Source of the DNA: Bugula neritina
Taxonomy: Eukaryota; Bryozoa; Gymnolaemata; Cheilostomatida; Bugulidae
Reading direction: 5' to 3'
NCBI GenBank assembly: GCA_964035545.1
Contig: CAXIUT010000116.1
Location: 1-23,998, forward strand
Length of the DNA stretch: 23,998 nt
Part shown: piece by piece, positions 1 to 13,700 of the stretch
Layout: every line of letters starts with the position of its first letter
How positions within the stretch are numbered: position 1 is the stretch's first letter
Program-made: the position numbers and the translations under genes
The notes under the pieces: model-generated
The model's input: only the letters and a program-made list of their open reading frames with translations
Told to the model about the DNA's origin: nothing
The model's database searches: none

Positions 1-63
1 CCCAACCCCAACCCCAACCCCAACCCCAACCCCAACCCCAACCCCAACCCCAACCCCAACCCC
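1..63. repeat. Left telomere, C4A2 repeats
   Basis: The window begins with uninterrupted CCCCAA units (about ten), ending in CCCCTAGATTT where unique sequence starts. CCCCAA/GGGGTT is the telomere repeat of Tetrahymena-type ciliates. The C-rich strand reads 5' to 3' inward, as expected for a left chromosome end. No variant unit is seen in this tract. Confidence 0.97.
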
Positions 64-132
64 TAGATTTATTTTTATGCATGTTTAAAATATCAATTTA
101 TAACGTATTCAATAAAGATTAAATTCAAAATA

Positions 133-1617
133 ATGGGCGCTAACTAACAAAAATCAACTTTAGCTAACTATGACCTTAAATGTCCACAAGATAGCTGCAC
201 TCTTCTATCAAAAAAAGGTCAAAAAGAAGAACAATACATGATGAAAACATATCGAACTAGCAATATTGATGAGCATAATTAGAAATTGAAATATTTTAGA
301 GAATATAAATAATAGATGAAGAACAGTCAAGAATTACTCGCCTTACTGGATGTTATATAATAAAAATAATAAACTTTTTGCTCTGCATCCTACAAAATCA
401 ATCTCATCTACTAGTACTCTTAAGTCAATATTACTTCATAAATCAAAGAAAGAAGAATCAAAAACATATTTTCTGAAAGAAAAGATCACCAAAGAACTCA
501 ATTTTAATATTTTGGATACGATGATATCTGCAACATAATGTATAGCTGCTTAAGTGCCCTATGGCTAGTCAAAGAAATGGATACGACCGATAGATAACTA
601 AAAAGATATGGAACTATATTTCTATCAACTGACGATATCATTTTGATGTAAGATGGCTCCATCAAGGTAGTCGATCCTTATCTAACTAATTATTCCAAAA
701 GATATGTATATGATTCATCTTTTTGGTATAGTCCATAAAAAATAAAATAGTTTAGTAGAATGGACGATTAAATAGATGCTGTTTTTGAGTTGGGAATGAT
801 CATGATATAAATCTGTTTGCTTTTGAATAAAAAATAATATTCTTGGAGTTAGATTTGTTCTTAAAAAGTCATCAAAGATTGGATTAAATAGTGTAGAAAT
901 GTTTATTCTGAAGATATTAGTCGAATAGGCATCAATATCTTTGACATTATTGAAAAGATGGTTGTGATAAATAGAGAAGAAAGAATCGGACTTGAATAAA
1001 CTATTAAATATGCTGAAGATATGTATTAACAAGGAGAAAATAAAGTCTAATAAGGCAGTCCTCTTAAAGAGGTTAATGTAGGATCAGAAATGAAAAAAGA
1101 ACTAAAAAGAACAAACCATAGTTCAAGTGGTAAAAAATATACTACTCATGTGAGGATGAGTGAATATTAAAAAGAGAATAGATAGTAAAAATGGAATAGA
1201 AAAGAATATTATTCTTCACCTAAAGTGAGTAATTTTACAATACAAGAAGAATAGAACTCAAATGACTAGCAATCTTAGATGTTATAAAGTTTAAATGTTC
1301 AAAATGCTGCTAAAATTAACGGATTTAACTCATCTTTGGGAACATGTGGAGTCTTCAACAGTATAAAACTCAATGATAGCTATGCTTATAACTGGAAATA
1401 TCACTCAGTTTGCGGCAGAGATGACGAGTAGCAAGTGTTCACTGATCCTCAACTGATGCGGACAATAAAAAGAGAGTTATAGGATATTTAAGAGAGAAAG
1501 AAAGAGAAATTGAAGAAAAGTTTACTCAAGAAGAGTCAGTTGATTGGAAGTCAACATGAATATGAGAGTTAGTTATCTGATTAGAAGATAACAAATAAGG
1601 TCTATTTGACTGAATGA
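133..1617 (+). CDS. Protein pseudokinase-like protein at the chromosome end
   Basis: Read with TAA/TAG as Gln, this is one open frame of 494 residues ending in TGA. The ATG at 133 is the first in frame. Residues about 30-300 resemble a degenerate protein kinase fold: a possible VAIK-type lysine at K38, DGSIKVVDPY at 174-183 in the place of the DFG segment, SPQKI at 200-204 in the place of APE, and DAVFELGM at 215-222 like helix F. The catalytic-loop HRD aspartate is not conserved (the stretch reads TIFLSTDDIIL), and DFG is DPY, so catalysis is unlikely. The C-terminal 190 residues are polar, Gln/Ser/Lys-rich, with a charged helix-like stretch rich in Glu and Lys near 440-460. The N-terminus is MGAN, so Gly2 could be myristoylated. 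A divergent active kinase cannot be excluded. No intron is needed, and the 5' leader must be shorter than 70 bases because the telomere begins there. Confidence 0.8.
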
Positions 1618-1742
1618 TACTATTCTTATTATCAACATTAATACGATAACTTAGTTTATATGAAATCAAAAAATATTGAAGATATTTTATCATTCAAGAA
1701 TTAATATATTTACTATAATATTAGCTTAAATTTTAAAAATTA
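1618..1742. other. AT-rich 3' flank of the pseudokinase gene
   Basis: These 125 bases after the TGA of the plus-strand gene are AT-rich. I found no coding frame, RNA gene or recognisable signal. The stretch runs directly into the trinucleotide array and probably holds the 3' end of the pseudokinase transcript. Confidence 0.5.
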
Positions 1743-2066
<324 letters not shown>

Positions 2067-2068
2067 AA

Positions 2069-3187
2069 TCAGATGTATTGCGAGATCGTTCTCTTATGGA
2101 ACTCTTTGAATTGAATGCCATTATCCCATCTTTTTTTTATAGGATGAGTCTTATATGCTTCTTTCTCAGAAACATTTGAAGGATCACAACCTTCAGGCAC
2201 CTTCATCACTTCTAAAGGATTCGGTTGCATAAACAAAGCAAATGTATTTCTAGCTATATTTTTACCTGCCAACTAATCACTTCTAACAACACAATGAGGA
2301 GTTGCTTCTAGTATGCCACCAGATGATATTTGCATTGATTCTCCCAACTGGAAAGCCAACATGTGTTGAGGAATAGCTATCCTTACAGTATCAGCAAATC
2401 TATTTTTGGCATAAAGACCTCCTGAATTCAAGCTGACTGTAGCTTATTATCCATTTTAATGTGTAAAGTTAGCAGATGTTAGAGCAGTAAGAGATCCATG
2501 GTCGTTGTGCCATCCGCACCAGTCATCTTCAGTATCTCCTTTATTTTCAAAGGGAAAGTAATGTAGCATTCTTCCCAAATGACATTTTCCATTTTTAATA
2601 ATATTATGTAAATGTTTTTAAGGATAGGTTTCAATTTTAGAACGAGCATATTTATCAATTTGTAATGACAACAGAGCTCCAACTTCCATCATCATCTTGG
2701 ATAACATTTTCACATTAATTTATCTTTATTACTAAGAAAAATACATCTATGGAATGTCATTGATCCATGTATTAGGACTAAATAATTTCTTTTCATCTTC
2801 AGTGAAATATTGCTCTTCATCAGGAGCAATCGGATAAGAAGTGTCTGAGGCACAGTTTACATAGTAACTTCCTTTAGCAGTGTCGGGTTTTCCATGAAAT
2901 TTCTCACGTCCATGTGACCATCCTAAAGAATAGTATACATCTGGTCTTTCACATTTTTCTAGGATAATGAGCTAATTTATGGAATAAAAGAAGTGTCTTT
3001 TTTCTTTGTTCAACATAGTTAGGAATTCCATTAACAAATAATATCCCATGACCTGCCTATAAACAGTTATACCTTGAGGACCAAAAGCCTTTTAGATAAG
3101 ATGCTGTAAATTTTCACCATTTAGAAGATCTTAGTACTAAATAACGATAGAAGCAGCCAGCCTCCCACCAACTTATGTTGCCTACAT
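2069..3187 (-). CDS. 2-oxoglutarate/Fe(II) oxygenase-like protein (isopenicillin-N-synthase-type), one intron, apparent frame break
   Basis: The start at 3187 is fixed by in-frame TGA codons just upstream, and the gene ends in TGA at 2069. The first exon reads to AFGPQ (residue 38). A 20-nt intron (3053-3072) then joins it to HGILFVNGIPNYVEQ. A second change of frame occurs near 2951-2970, between KLAHYP and EKCERPDVYYSLGWSHG, and no plausible intron explains it. Downstream, WHNDHG (about 2498-2512) supplies the His-x-Asp iron ligands, PHC near 2291-2299 the second His, and the Arg about 2282-2284 fits the 2-oxoglutarate-binding position. From memory of the family, these enzymes are cytosolic non-haem oxygenases; the substrate here is unknown. 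The frame break could be an assembly indel, a true mutation or programmed frameshifting. Family confidence is good and gene integrity is uncertain. Confidence 0.78.
3053..3072 (-). other. 20-nt spliceosomal intron in the oxygenase-like gene
   Basis: The minus strand reads GTATAACTGTTTATAGGCAG. Removing it joins CAA-G to GT-CAT, giving Gln-Gly-His-Gly-Ile in the frame that matches the oxygenase family. Retention shifts the frame. The intron is phase 1. Confidence 0.85.
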
Positions 3188-3495
3188 AATTTCTCAATAT
3201 CAAGTACAAATTAACCGATTGATTTAAGACTCCCATTTTACAAAAGAATTAAAAATGAAAAAGAGATTTTATTTTATTTTTCAAATGCCTCCAAATACTT
3301 TTTTTTATGTTACTAAATTGATTTTTCCTCTTATTTTAATCAAATTTATTATTTTCTAACTATTTTCAATAATTATATTATATTTTTTTTATATCCATTA
3401 CTTAAAATTTTGAAAGTCCATTATCAATCAACATTACATGATTTTGTTAAATATGAGGTCAATATTAGTTTTATATTAATATTTATGATGTTTAA
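3188..3495. other. Intergenic spacer between the oxygenase and transaldolase genes
   Basis: These 308 bases are strongly AT-rich with poly-T runs. They lie between the transaldolase stop and the oxygenase start, so they must hold the 3' end of one transcript and the promoter of the next. I see no coding frame, RNA gene or distinctive motif. Confidence 0.6.
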
Positions 3496-4572
3496 TCACT
3501 TAGCTTTACATAATTCCATAATTTCTTTTCTGATAATTCCTTTGAGTTCATTTCCTGAGTCCTAGAAAATTCTGATCCCATTAGATAACAAATCAGTAGC
3601 CATCTTACTAGCATTCATCTTATGTCTGAATTCTTATTAAGTAGTCACCAACTCTTTAATATCCATTGCAATAGCTGCTTTCTTATCCAGCTTAATTGGC
3701 ATGTCTTTAAAGTTTGTCTGAAGTTGGTCAAGAAGTGATGGAGGAATAGTCATTCTGTCAAGTCCGCAAAGTTATCTGATTTATCCGATATTTCTCCATG
3801 ATGCTCCCATGATGACTGTGTCATGCTTGTGAGTGACATAGTAGTTAAAGACTTCTTTAATGAAGACAACTCCTGGATCCTAGGCTGAATCTTCATAGGT
3901 CTTTCCTGTTTCTTTTTTACCCCAATCTAAAATTCTACCAATAAATGGAGATATCAAAAAGAGATTACTTTTAGCACATGCCACAGCCTGCATCAGATGG
4001 AAAATAAGAGTCATATTGCATTTAACATTTTCTTTATGCAAAATTTTTCCAGCTTAGATTCCTTCCCAAGTGGAAGCAATCTTGATAAGGACTCTATCTG
4101 AGCTAATTCCTTAATGTTTATAGAGAGCAATAATTCTTCTAGCTCTATCGACAGTTTTCTTGGTATCAAAAGAAAGACTGGCATCAACTTCTGTGGAAAC
4201 ATATCCTTTGATTTTTTTCAAGATATTAGTTCCAAAACTAACACAGATATGATCAAATATTAATTAGATAAGATCATTTTGTTGACTTTAGTTAAGGTTA
4301 GACCATGATACAGATTCAACATTATTAGGTTTTTAGTTGTAATCTTTTCCTGAACAATAGTGATTGAATGATTTAAAACCCCATTGAATAGATTAGTCAA
4401 GAAGACCTTTAAATTATGGCTTTTTACTAACCTGTAAAATAAGAGTTGGATTTGTTGTTGAGTCCTCAGGTTGATATTTTTATATGAGGTTGAAGTCACC
4501 AGTGTCAGCAACAACCAAACTGAATTTTTTTAACTGGTCCAACTCAGATACTTTACCCTATTCTGCCTGCAT
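3496..4572 (-). CDS. Transaldolase
   Basis: A single exon encodes 358 residues, somewhat longer than the human enzyme. Transaldolase moves a dihydroxyacetone unit between sugar phosphates in the cytosolic non-oxidative pentose phosphate pathway. Family signatures appear in order: VVADTGDF (20-27, active-site Asp23), TTNP (39-42), [12 protein letters not shown] (125-136), [15 protein letters not shown] (161-175) with the Schiff-base Lys164, CNMTLIF (185-191), [18 protein letters not shown] and IMGASWRN (254-261). The ATG is directly preceded by an in-frame TGA, which fixes the start. About 15 extra polar residues near 75-93 are absent from the human protein as I recall it. The usual FSFAQ after TLLF is HLMQ here. 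No peroxisomal tail is seen (it ends CKAK), so a cytosolic location is inferred. Confidence 0.97.
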
Positions 4573-4744
4573 TCACTCTTAAGAAATATCTAATATAATA
4601 TGTTGAAATCAATTAACCCAATTAAATATGATATTTATTAAAAACTAATATATTACAGTTACATTATTAATCTACTCAAAATGTATTAATCCAAGTCAAA
4701 AAGTATAATAAAATGTTAAATAAAAGGAATTGACTGAATACGGA

Positions 4745-7700
4745 TCAAATTTATTCTCCTGCGAGTGACATGAGTAAAGCAGCACCTCTCTTAGTCCAGA
4801 AGTCTTGATCGCTAGATGGAGTATTATTGATTCCTGGCTTTATGGGCAACATCACTGAAAACATAAATGATTTTCTCTCAACTACTCCTGTTCTAATTGG
4901 ATACATATATGTTGGGCAAGTATAAAGATTTTGACCTTTCTTTGCCTTTTGCTTACCCTCTACATAAATTGGTTTAAATTGAATAATAGGCATTCTATAG
5001 AATAACTTCATTGGTTCTGGCTAAGTGATGCAATTTTTATCTCCATCCCATTTAGCTCCTTCAAGCCATAATCCATTAATATATGCTCCTTATTTGGCCG
5101 GACCCATGACTGTAGAATCAAGTTTTTCAAATGAGAATTCCCAAATAAACTGATCAATAGGCACATTAGCTTTTCTTGATGCCTGTTGTTGAAGAGCTGT
5201 AGTGAATCCAGTAGGGAATGAAAATCCAGATATCCAAAAGACATTAGGCTGACCTTTTTGCACCCAAGTTCTGAGTTGATCTACTCTTTTACTTAAATCT
5301 AACATCCACAATGAAAGCGGTTTCAAAGAATAATATGCAAATTTCCATCTTTAAGGAACCTTGTTCTCAAATAAAGATAACATCACCTTTTATAACTATT
5401 CACTAATTAGCACCAAACCACTTATTCCCTTCTCGACATCAATCAAATTCTTTCTCACCTATCGAAGCAACTTATTATATCGACTTATCTCTTGCACCAA
5501 AACGATCTTCAATGGATTCTGATCCTGTGGCTTCACTTTCTAATAGACCTATTCATCATTAAATGGTTCATCTAGTTGTCCTAACAGATCACTAATAATC
5601 TATCTCACCTTATCTTCAGCACTACTATCTCCAGTAAGAGCACTTGATGCCTCTAAAGCATCCAAAGATTCAAGTAAAATGTTAGTATCTGCAATTTGAG
5701 ATGATATCTATGCATTGATATGCTGTCCAAACACTTATGGTCTTTAAGTTGAAGGATATTATTCTATTTTTCTGCTGTAATATTTAGTTTATGCCTCATG
5801 TGCTCTTTCTTTTTGTGGCTGTTCTTCAGGAATGATATATTATGCTGAATTGGGATTACCAAGTCTATGCTTTTATTCTGAAATGACAGCTTGGTTGAAA
5901 TATTCTGAAGCATAAACGTTTAATAGTCTTCGATCCCAATCATCAGTAACTCTACCACCATATGTCACTTATGATATTAAATATCTGATAGCATCCCATG
6001 GAGGAGTCCTCTGAATGACTTGCTGTTCTCCAGTAACTGAGCTTTGAGTTTGTTTGACTTATTATGCATGTTAAATATAAATTTGTAAAATTTTATCTGC
6101 AGTATCCCAATCTGAATCATTGAAGTCATAAGTAATATTCCATCCGAGAGTTTTAAAACGTTTTCGTTCAATAATAAGTGAATGATACCAACATAAGCTG
6201 TAAAGGACTCTTCTGTAAGGAGCTCTATTGATTGGAGTAGTTTAGTGCATTTATTTAGGCATTATTTGATAAAGTCGAAGCATATTGGCCTTCATTCCTT
6301 TGGGAGGTTCTGTTGTTATCTTGACACATCTTTGTAAAATGGAAATAGGGAATTTAGGATGAGGATTTGTTGATAACCAGAGTCTGAATTTATCATTTAC
6401 ATCGTTTTTATTCATCTAGAAAGTTTAAAGTAATTTTTATAGATCTTTTAAGAAACTAAGTGATAAGTGGCAGTTGGCAAGATAGAGCCATGATCCATTT
6501 CTTGCTCCTTAGTTAACTTTCTATTTAGCTATTTTAGCTTGACCCTGACCAAGGGAAACATCAACCAAGGCCATGTCTTTACTTTTGGCTAAAGAACTGA
6601 GTTGATCATATGGGTCCACTCCAGGAGAAAGAATAAAGACAATAGGAGTATTTTTGTTAGAATCTGCAAGAACACTTTAGAGTGATGGATTAGGAGGATG
6701 AATAAAGGTTTAATTACCATTCTTATCTACAATGAAGTTAATTAGAGCTGGAATAACTCGATCTCTTCTGATTATTTTGGTAATAATCATCTTTCTGAGA
6801 CTATCACATTTTTAATTCCACTATCCAGGAAGTGGTTCTTTTTATGGAGTAGCTGACATGTACCATTTCTTCCATTCTTTCGCATTGTGAATAAAAGCTC
6901 CAATAATGTTAGGGAAGTTAGGCAACTTCTAAAGATCACAGATAACATTCCAGCTCGATGGATCTATCCACTAGTTAGGATTCATCGGTTGTCCTTTTCT
7001 ATCAACGTTTATATCACGACCTCCTTTCAAGAAGAAGTTGTATTACTCCATATCTACCTCTTTTAGTCTGATAGTCATCATAAATCCTAAGAGAAGCTTA
7101 TCCTTCTCAAAGAGTCCTCGACATGCATAACGATAGATACTTGTTTTGAGTTTATCAGCGATTGCATCTAACTTCTCATTGAGTGAGTCATTGAGTCCTG
7201 GTTTTTAGATATACTATTTGATTGTTTTTTGGAAGAGTCCGATATAAGAATCCAGTGAGAACTGATACATGGAGTCAATGAGTGCAAAATCATTGATGAT
7301 AAAGAAGAGTTTAGAAGCTATTTTAGCTAATTTTTTATAATTCTATCTAGCCAAGTTAATTTTTTTCATTTGAGCAATAGATGACTCAATTTGATGTCTA
7401 ACTTTTTATTCAGTTTATTTTGATTATTGCAAATAAGCAATGATATTCTAATCATCAATGAGATTGGTTTTTGATGAAGACAAACTTTTAAGAATACCAT
7501 CGTCTATTTTTTTCATTTTTTGTTCATTATCACTCTTATTTTTAATCAATTCATTTTTACTATTCTACAACTGCATTTCCATTCTCTGAATAACCACGCT
7601 AGTCAGTTGCTCTTATAATCCTTTTTCTTTGACTGTAAAATTAACCAAAATAACTTTAGTAGTGACTTCTGGTTTATATTTAGGATTAGGTAATTTAGTA

Positions 7701-10700
7701 GTCATAAATAGTCTAAAATTCTAATTATATCTGATATCTTTATCTCCCAAATATATCAAAAATCTATCAGCTACTTTTTTGATAGTTTTATTAAGAAGAG
7801 GCTATAATGAAGAATCTATTTACTCTTATAAATTTTGTAATAACACTACATGACCATTAGCAACTGATAACTAAATAGTCTTCATATAGTTCTAAGTCTG
7901 AGGATCAAGAATAACAAATTTCTACTTGTTCTATTTCTACATCTATCTAATCCATCGATTTCCTTGCAGTTGAGGATCAATCATAAGAGGAAACATTCTT
8001 CCATTTCTAACCAATACTCCATTCTCTTTACTAAATTGATCATCTGGTAGTCCTTTAAGTCCCCATTTTATAAATTCAACTGGTTTTACTAAAAATTATG
8101 GGAAATTGTAATCTTTAGAATGTGTTATTTTTAACTGTTTTACTTTACCTAGCAAATCCTCAGCCAAAAACACATTTCTATATTATGAAGGAAAAGGTCC
8201 AGCATATGATAAGAATGCAGCTGTCATAAGAGAATCACCAACAAGATAACTATATTTTTATTATAGCTTTTATTTACGTTATTTCCATCCTTATTTGGTA
8301 GATGCCAAACCTGTTATCAATTTTTAAGCTCTTTATAGTTTAATTTGAAGCTGTTATGTTTGAGCCTTATATGACTACATATCTGTTTTTGCCTTTTATA
8401 AATTACTGTTTAAACCATTTATTATATCTTGAACCTTTGAAAAATTATCACGAAGATGCTGCAACTCTTACTATGATTTCTTTAATTTCTACATCAAATT
8501 GTTTACTTTGTTCTTTTTAGGTTCTATATCTTTAAAGGCCTTGGCATATCCCTCTACAGCCAATACCCACATCCATAGTCCTCCTGCTGCCTAAGATATA
8601 GTATTAATTCTTGAAATCTACATCTTTGGATCTTGAGTTAGCTTCTATATTCTTTTTAATGTATTTATTGGCACTCTTCCTTTATCTATTCCTTGAAGTC
8701 TGGCTAAGAAACTAGTATCAGCCAGTTATTTTTTAGCTACTGCCCAACTGGGATCTTTATTGAGTAGAATCATGACAGCATTAAGTACAACATCAACTCC
8801 TCCTGGAGGTGTACTGTATGATTTAACAACAGCTAGTTTATCTTTAGAAAGGTTAGCAAGACCAAGTTCAGCTGCAACTAGAGCAGGTTATGCTTTTTTA
8901 AGATCAGCTTATGCATCTGCTTTAAGATGTTACATTTAACTTTTTTATTTGCTAACTTGATTTTATCTTTATGCCAGTTAATTCTTCTTATCTTTTGATT
9001 ATCTTGTCTATTTATCTATTTTTATCATCAACTATTCACAATCTTTTGATTTCTTACCAAGTTAGTTATTAAATATAGCCAAATTCTTTTGTAGTTAGTT
9101 AGAATTTGATTGAGCCTCATCTAATTTAGACAAACCACCAGCTAACTTTTGAATTTATTGTCCCAATTAATCTCTTTTACTATTTAGTAATTCTACATAA
9201 CCTTGAACCAACTGAATATAATTGGTAGGAGTGACATAATAAACTCTTTTAAGTTCATTAAACATTTTCTCTGATAATTTCATCACCTTAGTATGAGCAT
9301 TACTAAAGAAATCAGAAATACTGTTTCTTAAAGGTTCATCAAAATCAAATACTTTTAGAGAATTATTGGCTACTTCTTTAAGAGCCTCTTATGGCCATGG
9401 CATAAAGTATATAATAGTCGTATTATTGATAAGTCCAGGGTACATACGTCCATAGTTTCTTAAATTATCACCTGTTTTACTCATCAAAAACACAATATGG
9501 AAATTATTTTGAATTCTTGAATAAAATTCTGTTAGTAATTGTTAATCTTTAATATCTTTATCTTTGCTTTCCTTTCCAGAATCTCTCATCATTCTCATAA
9601 CAACTTTTTTCATCTTTTATTTAATGGTTCCCATATCATCCTTTCCAAATAAATTAGGAATCTACCCAATAGTCAAAATAGTATTGATATCTTCAACAAA
9701 TGATTAATCTGATATCTGATTATCAGAAAACATAAACACAGAAGATGCATTATCTTTAAAGGCACATTCCTGAGACCACTCTTTGATTTTCTACCTAAAT
9801 TATTTCAACTTAAAACCTTTAGATATAGTTACTTGACATAAATTATATTTGGCTATAAAAGTGGCCAATTTGGTTAAAGAATGTCTACCTGCTCCTCCTT
9901 ATCCAACCAGCATACCATGACCTCTCTGGAATTTTATTATTCTGTTTATTTTGCAAACATATGATATAGCCACTTAGAAAAGAGTAATATTCATGGCGAC
10001 TGATTTGAATTTTTAATTGAATTATACTAATTTTTACTATATTATTTTTTTAAGTTCTTCTCTCTGTTTTTGAACAACTTCAATATAGATTTGTCTATTT
10101 TGACTCTAATCAAAGAAATCAACAAAAATAGTTTATCTTTATTCATTATCAGTACACTACTTCATACTAGATTGCAAAGTTTGCTACAATTGCTAAGAAA
10201 CCAACTTCTTCAATTTTTATCTATCTTTCTCACTAACCAATCTATCATGGAAGACTCTCAATCCCTCATGTACCCATAATCTAAATATGGTTAACTTTGA
10301 ATCGCAATAAAATTTATCAAATATATATACACCTTGAATAACTTTACTTATATCTCGCATATTGAACATATAATGTGATTTAGCTGGAGTTGGCAAAAAG
10401 TTGTCAGCAATTGAGTTATAAAGATTTATAGTTGCATAGGCTAAAGTCTCAGATATCTGCTTTATCTAGTCATCAAAATCTTGAGTAGTAAGCTTGTGGT
10501 TAAGAATATTATGGAAAACTCTTCTTACTTGAGTTTAGGAGGGGAACATGAAGTTGATCATAGCAAATTTAGTTTGAATTCTTCTAGAAATCTAATTTCT
10601 ACCTCCTCCTGGTGGACCCATTGAAGCAATAAATTGTATATCTTAGACCTTTTTAAAGATCTAATTTTGAGTACGATCGAACCACCCTCCATAATCCATC

Positions 10701-13700
10701 CATTGTCTAAGTAATTCCAATGGAGGCTGTGATCCAAATGTATCCTTTCTTGGCATATTCAAATCATCAACATATATCACCATCTTCTTACCATCAGGTA
10801 CCATTTTAGTCTTAGTCCTTCTTACCATCTTACCCTCTATCATATCCTGAATCTTCACTGAACTTGTCTGACTTGAACATATTATGTTGTTTACCTTCCA
10901 GTTACTCTCGTCAAGTTAGTTCAAGATCTGATTGATAAGTACTGTTTTTCCTGTACCTGTACTACCAACACTAAGAGAATGAACTTTATGAGAAACACAT
11001 GTCTGTAGAATATACTTAGTTCTTGCAGAATCAACTGTTGGAACAAGTAGACTGTGATATGCTGCTGTTGGGGAAGGTTTCCAGACCATATTGTTGACTT
11101 TATCCTCCCAACTTTGCCATTATCCTTTATCTGGGTTAATGTAGTAATCAAATACTGTAAAATTACCTGGGAAGAAAGATTATATATCTCGCATAATTGA
11201 ATCAAATGTTTTTCGACCGATTTAATCAAGAGTTCCTCCAAAAGACCATACCATACAGAAGATAAACCACTTCTATAGAACTGCAAGATAGCTATCAGGT
11301 TTGTTAGCTAAGTTGAAATCAGCTGCCTTTCCATCACCAGAAAGGAAAGAATCAAGCAACTTTGTGAAGGTAATGATAATGTTGATTTCTAGAGCAGGAA
11401 CATATTATTTAAACTCATCTTTCATTAATCTTTTCTTATCGAAGAGTTTTCCAAACCATTTATCAACCAACTCTTTTATTGAGTCTTGAATATACTATTC
11501 TTTGACTTTCAAAGTGAGCCAGCTTTGGAAATAGGGTTTCCAGCCGAGATCGTTCAAGTTCAAGAAAATCATACCAGCTCGACTAACCGTTGCTGGTGAA
11601 GCTACAGCCAGATCTTAAACTTCAAATACAAGTCCAACTTGAGGAGGAAGAGAAATTCTATCTCCATTGAGTAGAGTAAGTACTTTGTTATCATCTAACA
11701 CGGTGTTCATAGACTCAATCCAAAGGGTATCAACTGGTCCATCAAGAATCATCCATCTTTGGGCTTAGGACTATTCTTTGCAAAGTCTGCTCATCATAGA
11801 TGAAAGAACTCCTTCATGCCACTCACTGTTCATGTCCATATATCCAAAGAGTTCTTTGAGGTCGATAGATTTTGGGTTGATGACTTAGTGTTTGACTTGT
11901 GGATATTTTTTGGAGTTCTATTTGTTAAGAGTATTAAGAGTATTTTTCAATATTTTCCAGCAAGTTGATTTACCACTCATAGAAGATCCAACTAACATGT
12001 TTCCGTGTCTTGTATTCTTGCTATCATACAATTGAACCACCTTTTTGGTCTGTTCTGATTTTGGTACTAATCCTGCTTTCTTTATCTAGACTTCAATTGC
12101 AGAGTAAAATTGTTCATTTATTGATTCTTGCATTTATATGTTAGGGAAAAGATCGTTGAAGAGAGAGTTAAAAAGAGGAATATCCTAACCGACAAATTTA
12201 GGAATGTTCATATCTGTTATAGCTTTCATAATTATTAGAATTTACTGATTTAGTTCTTGCTATTCAAGTTATTTTATGAGCTATTTATCTTTTTTATCTA
12301 CTTTGTCTAAAGGACTTTCGATGTTAGCGTCTCTTCTGATAGCTCCAGCACAGGTGAGAACTGATTTAATAGCTCTTAATCCGAAATCATAGTGATCTTG
12401 TTTTGATAGTTGCTGAGCCATCATCTGATAAAGTACAACGATTTTGTTTGAAATGTACTTTCCATTTTTAAATCCTTAAGAACTTAACATAATCTAGCAA
12501 ATAATGTTAGATTCTGGGACCATCATTGATATTGGTCTGAATAATGATTTCAAATTGTCTGGTAGTTAAGATCGACCAGCATATCCTGGATTCATTGTGA
12601 TAAAGATAGCACTTTGATCGTTTAGAGGAATAGTTGAACCTTAGAAATTAAATGTATAGGGATTTTAGATAGTATGTCCTCCTTTCTTTGACATTTTTAG
12701 ACCATTGAGAATAGAAAGCATCTGCTGAGCAACCACACTCAACACTTCAAGTTAGATTCTATTGAATTCATCGAAACATCCCCATCCACCAGTTTGCATC
12801 AATCCTGAAAACATCCTACCTAAACTTTTATAATCAAGACCTTCAGAACAGTTGAAAACAACCACAAATTTAGCTAAACTTTTACCAAGATCTTTAACTG
12901 TTTCAGTTTTACCAGTACCTGCAGGACCTTGAGGTGCACCTCCTTTCTTCAAATGCATAGCAGTTGTTAGGGTCATATAACATCTATCAGTCAGAGAAGT
13001 AACAACTAAACGTCCATTATTTCCTTGATATTCAAAACCATAGGGGAAACTAGTATTAGTTTGTTCAACATTGCAATCAGCTGATTATCCTTGAAGAGTT
13101 GCTTTGAATCTTAGTTGTTTTTTCCATTCGAAAGAGTTGATCGAGAAACATGTCTTTGATAGAACATCTGTAATGTCTCTAGCATGTACTTAAATAGTAA
13201 TAAGTGCAATAAGTTTTAAACGAGATACAATTTTAGTACTTTTTCTGACTTGTTTAGTTAATTCTGAAAGGAAAAAGGCTTTTTATTATTTAAGAGCTTT
13301 CCAAGCTTTTCCTTTATCAGGTTTTTATGAATTCATTATAGCTTTTAGAATGTTCTAGCAATCTGAAGTCCAATAAATTTGACTAGCAGTTATAAGTAGT
13401 TGACCATGATGATGTTCAACCCATTATCCAATCGCTTTTGGATCTTTTTTCTTACAAAATGTGATGAAAGTAGAATAAAGATATTTCTTTAAGGATTATC
13501 TCATAAGTCTTTCAACTTGTCTTAACCAATTTTATACTCCATTTTAAACTGGAATTTTATTGATTAGTTTGACTGATTCTTCTTCTGGAGACATGATTTA
13601 TGTGACATCAAAAGTAAAGTTATCACCTTTTTTACCAGGAATAGGAGTACTTGAGATGGATAATTTCTTTATACCTTCAAAACATTTTTTAATATGTTTA

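Noticed and set aside
2962-3030. A 43-nt GT...AG intron to repair the oxygenase frame
   Set aside because: It would remove VEQRKKTLLLFHKLA, which matches the family, and it differs from the uniform 20-nt introns.
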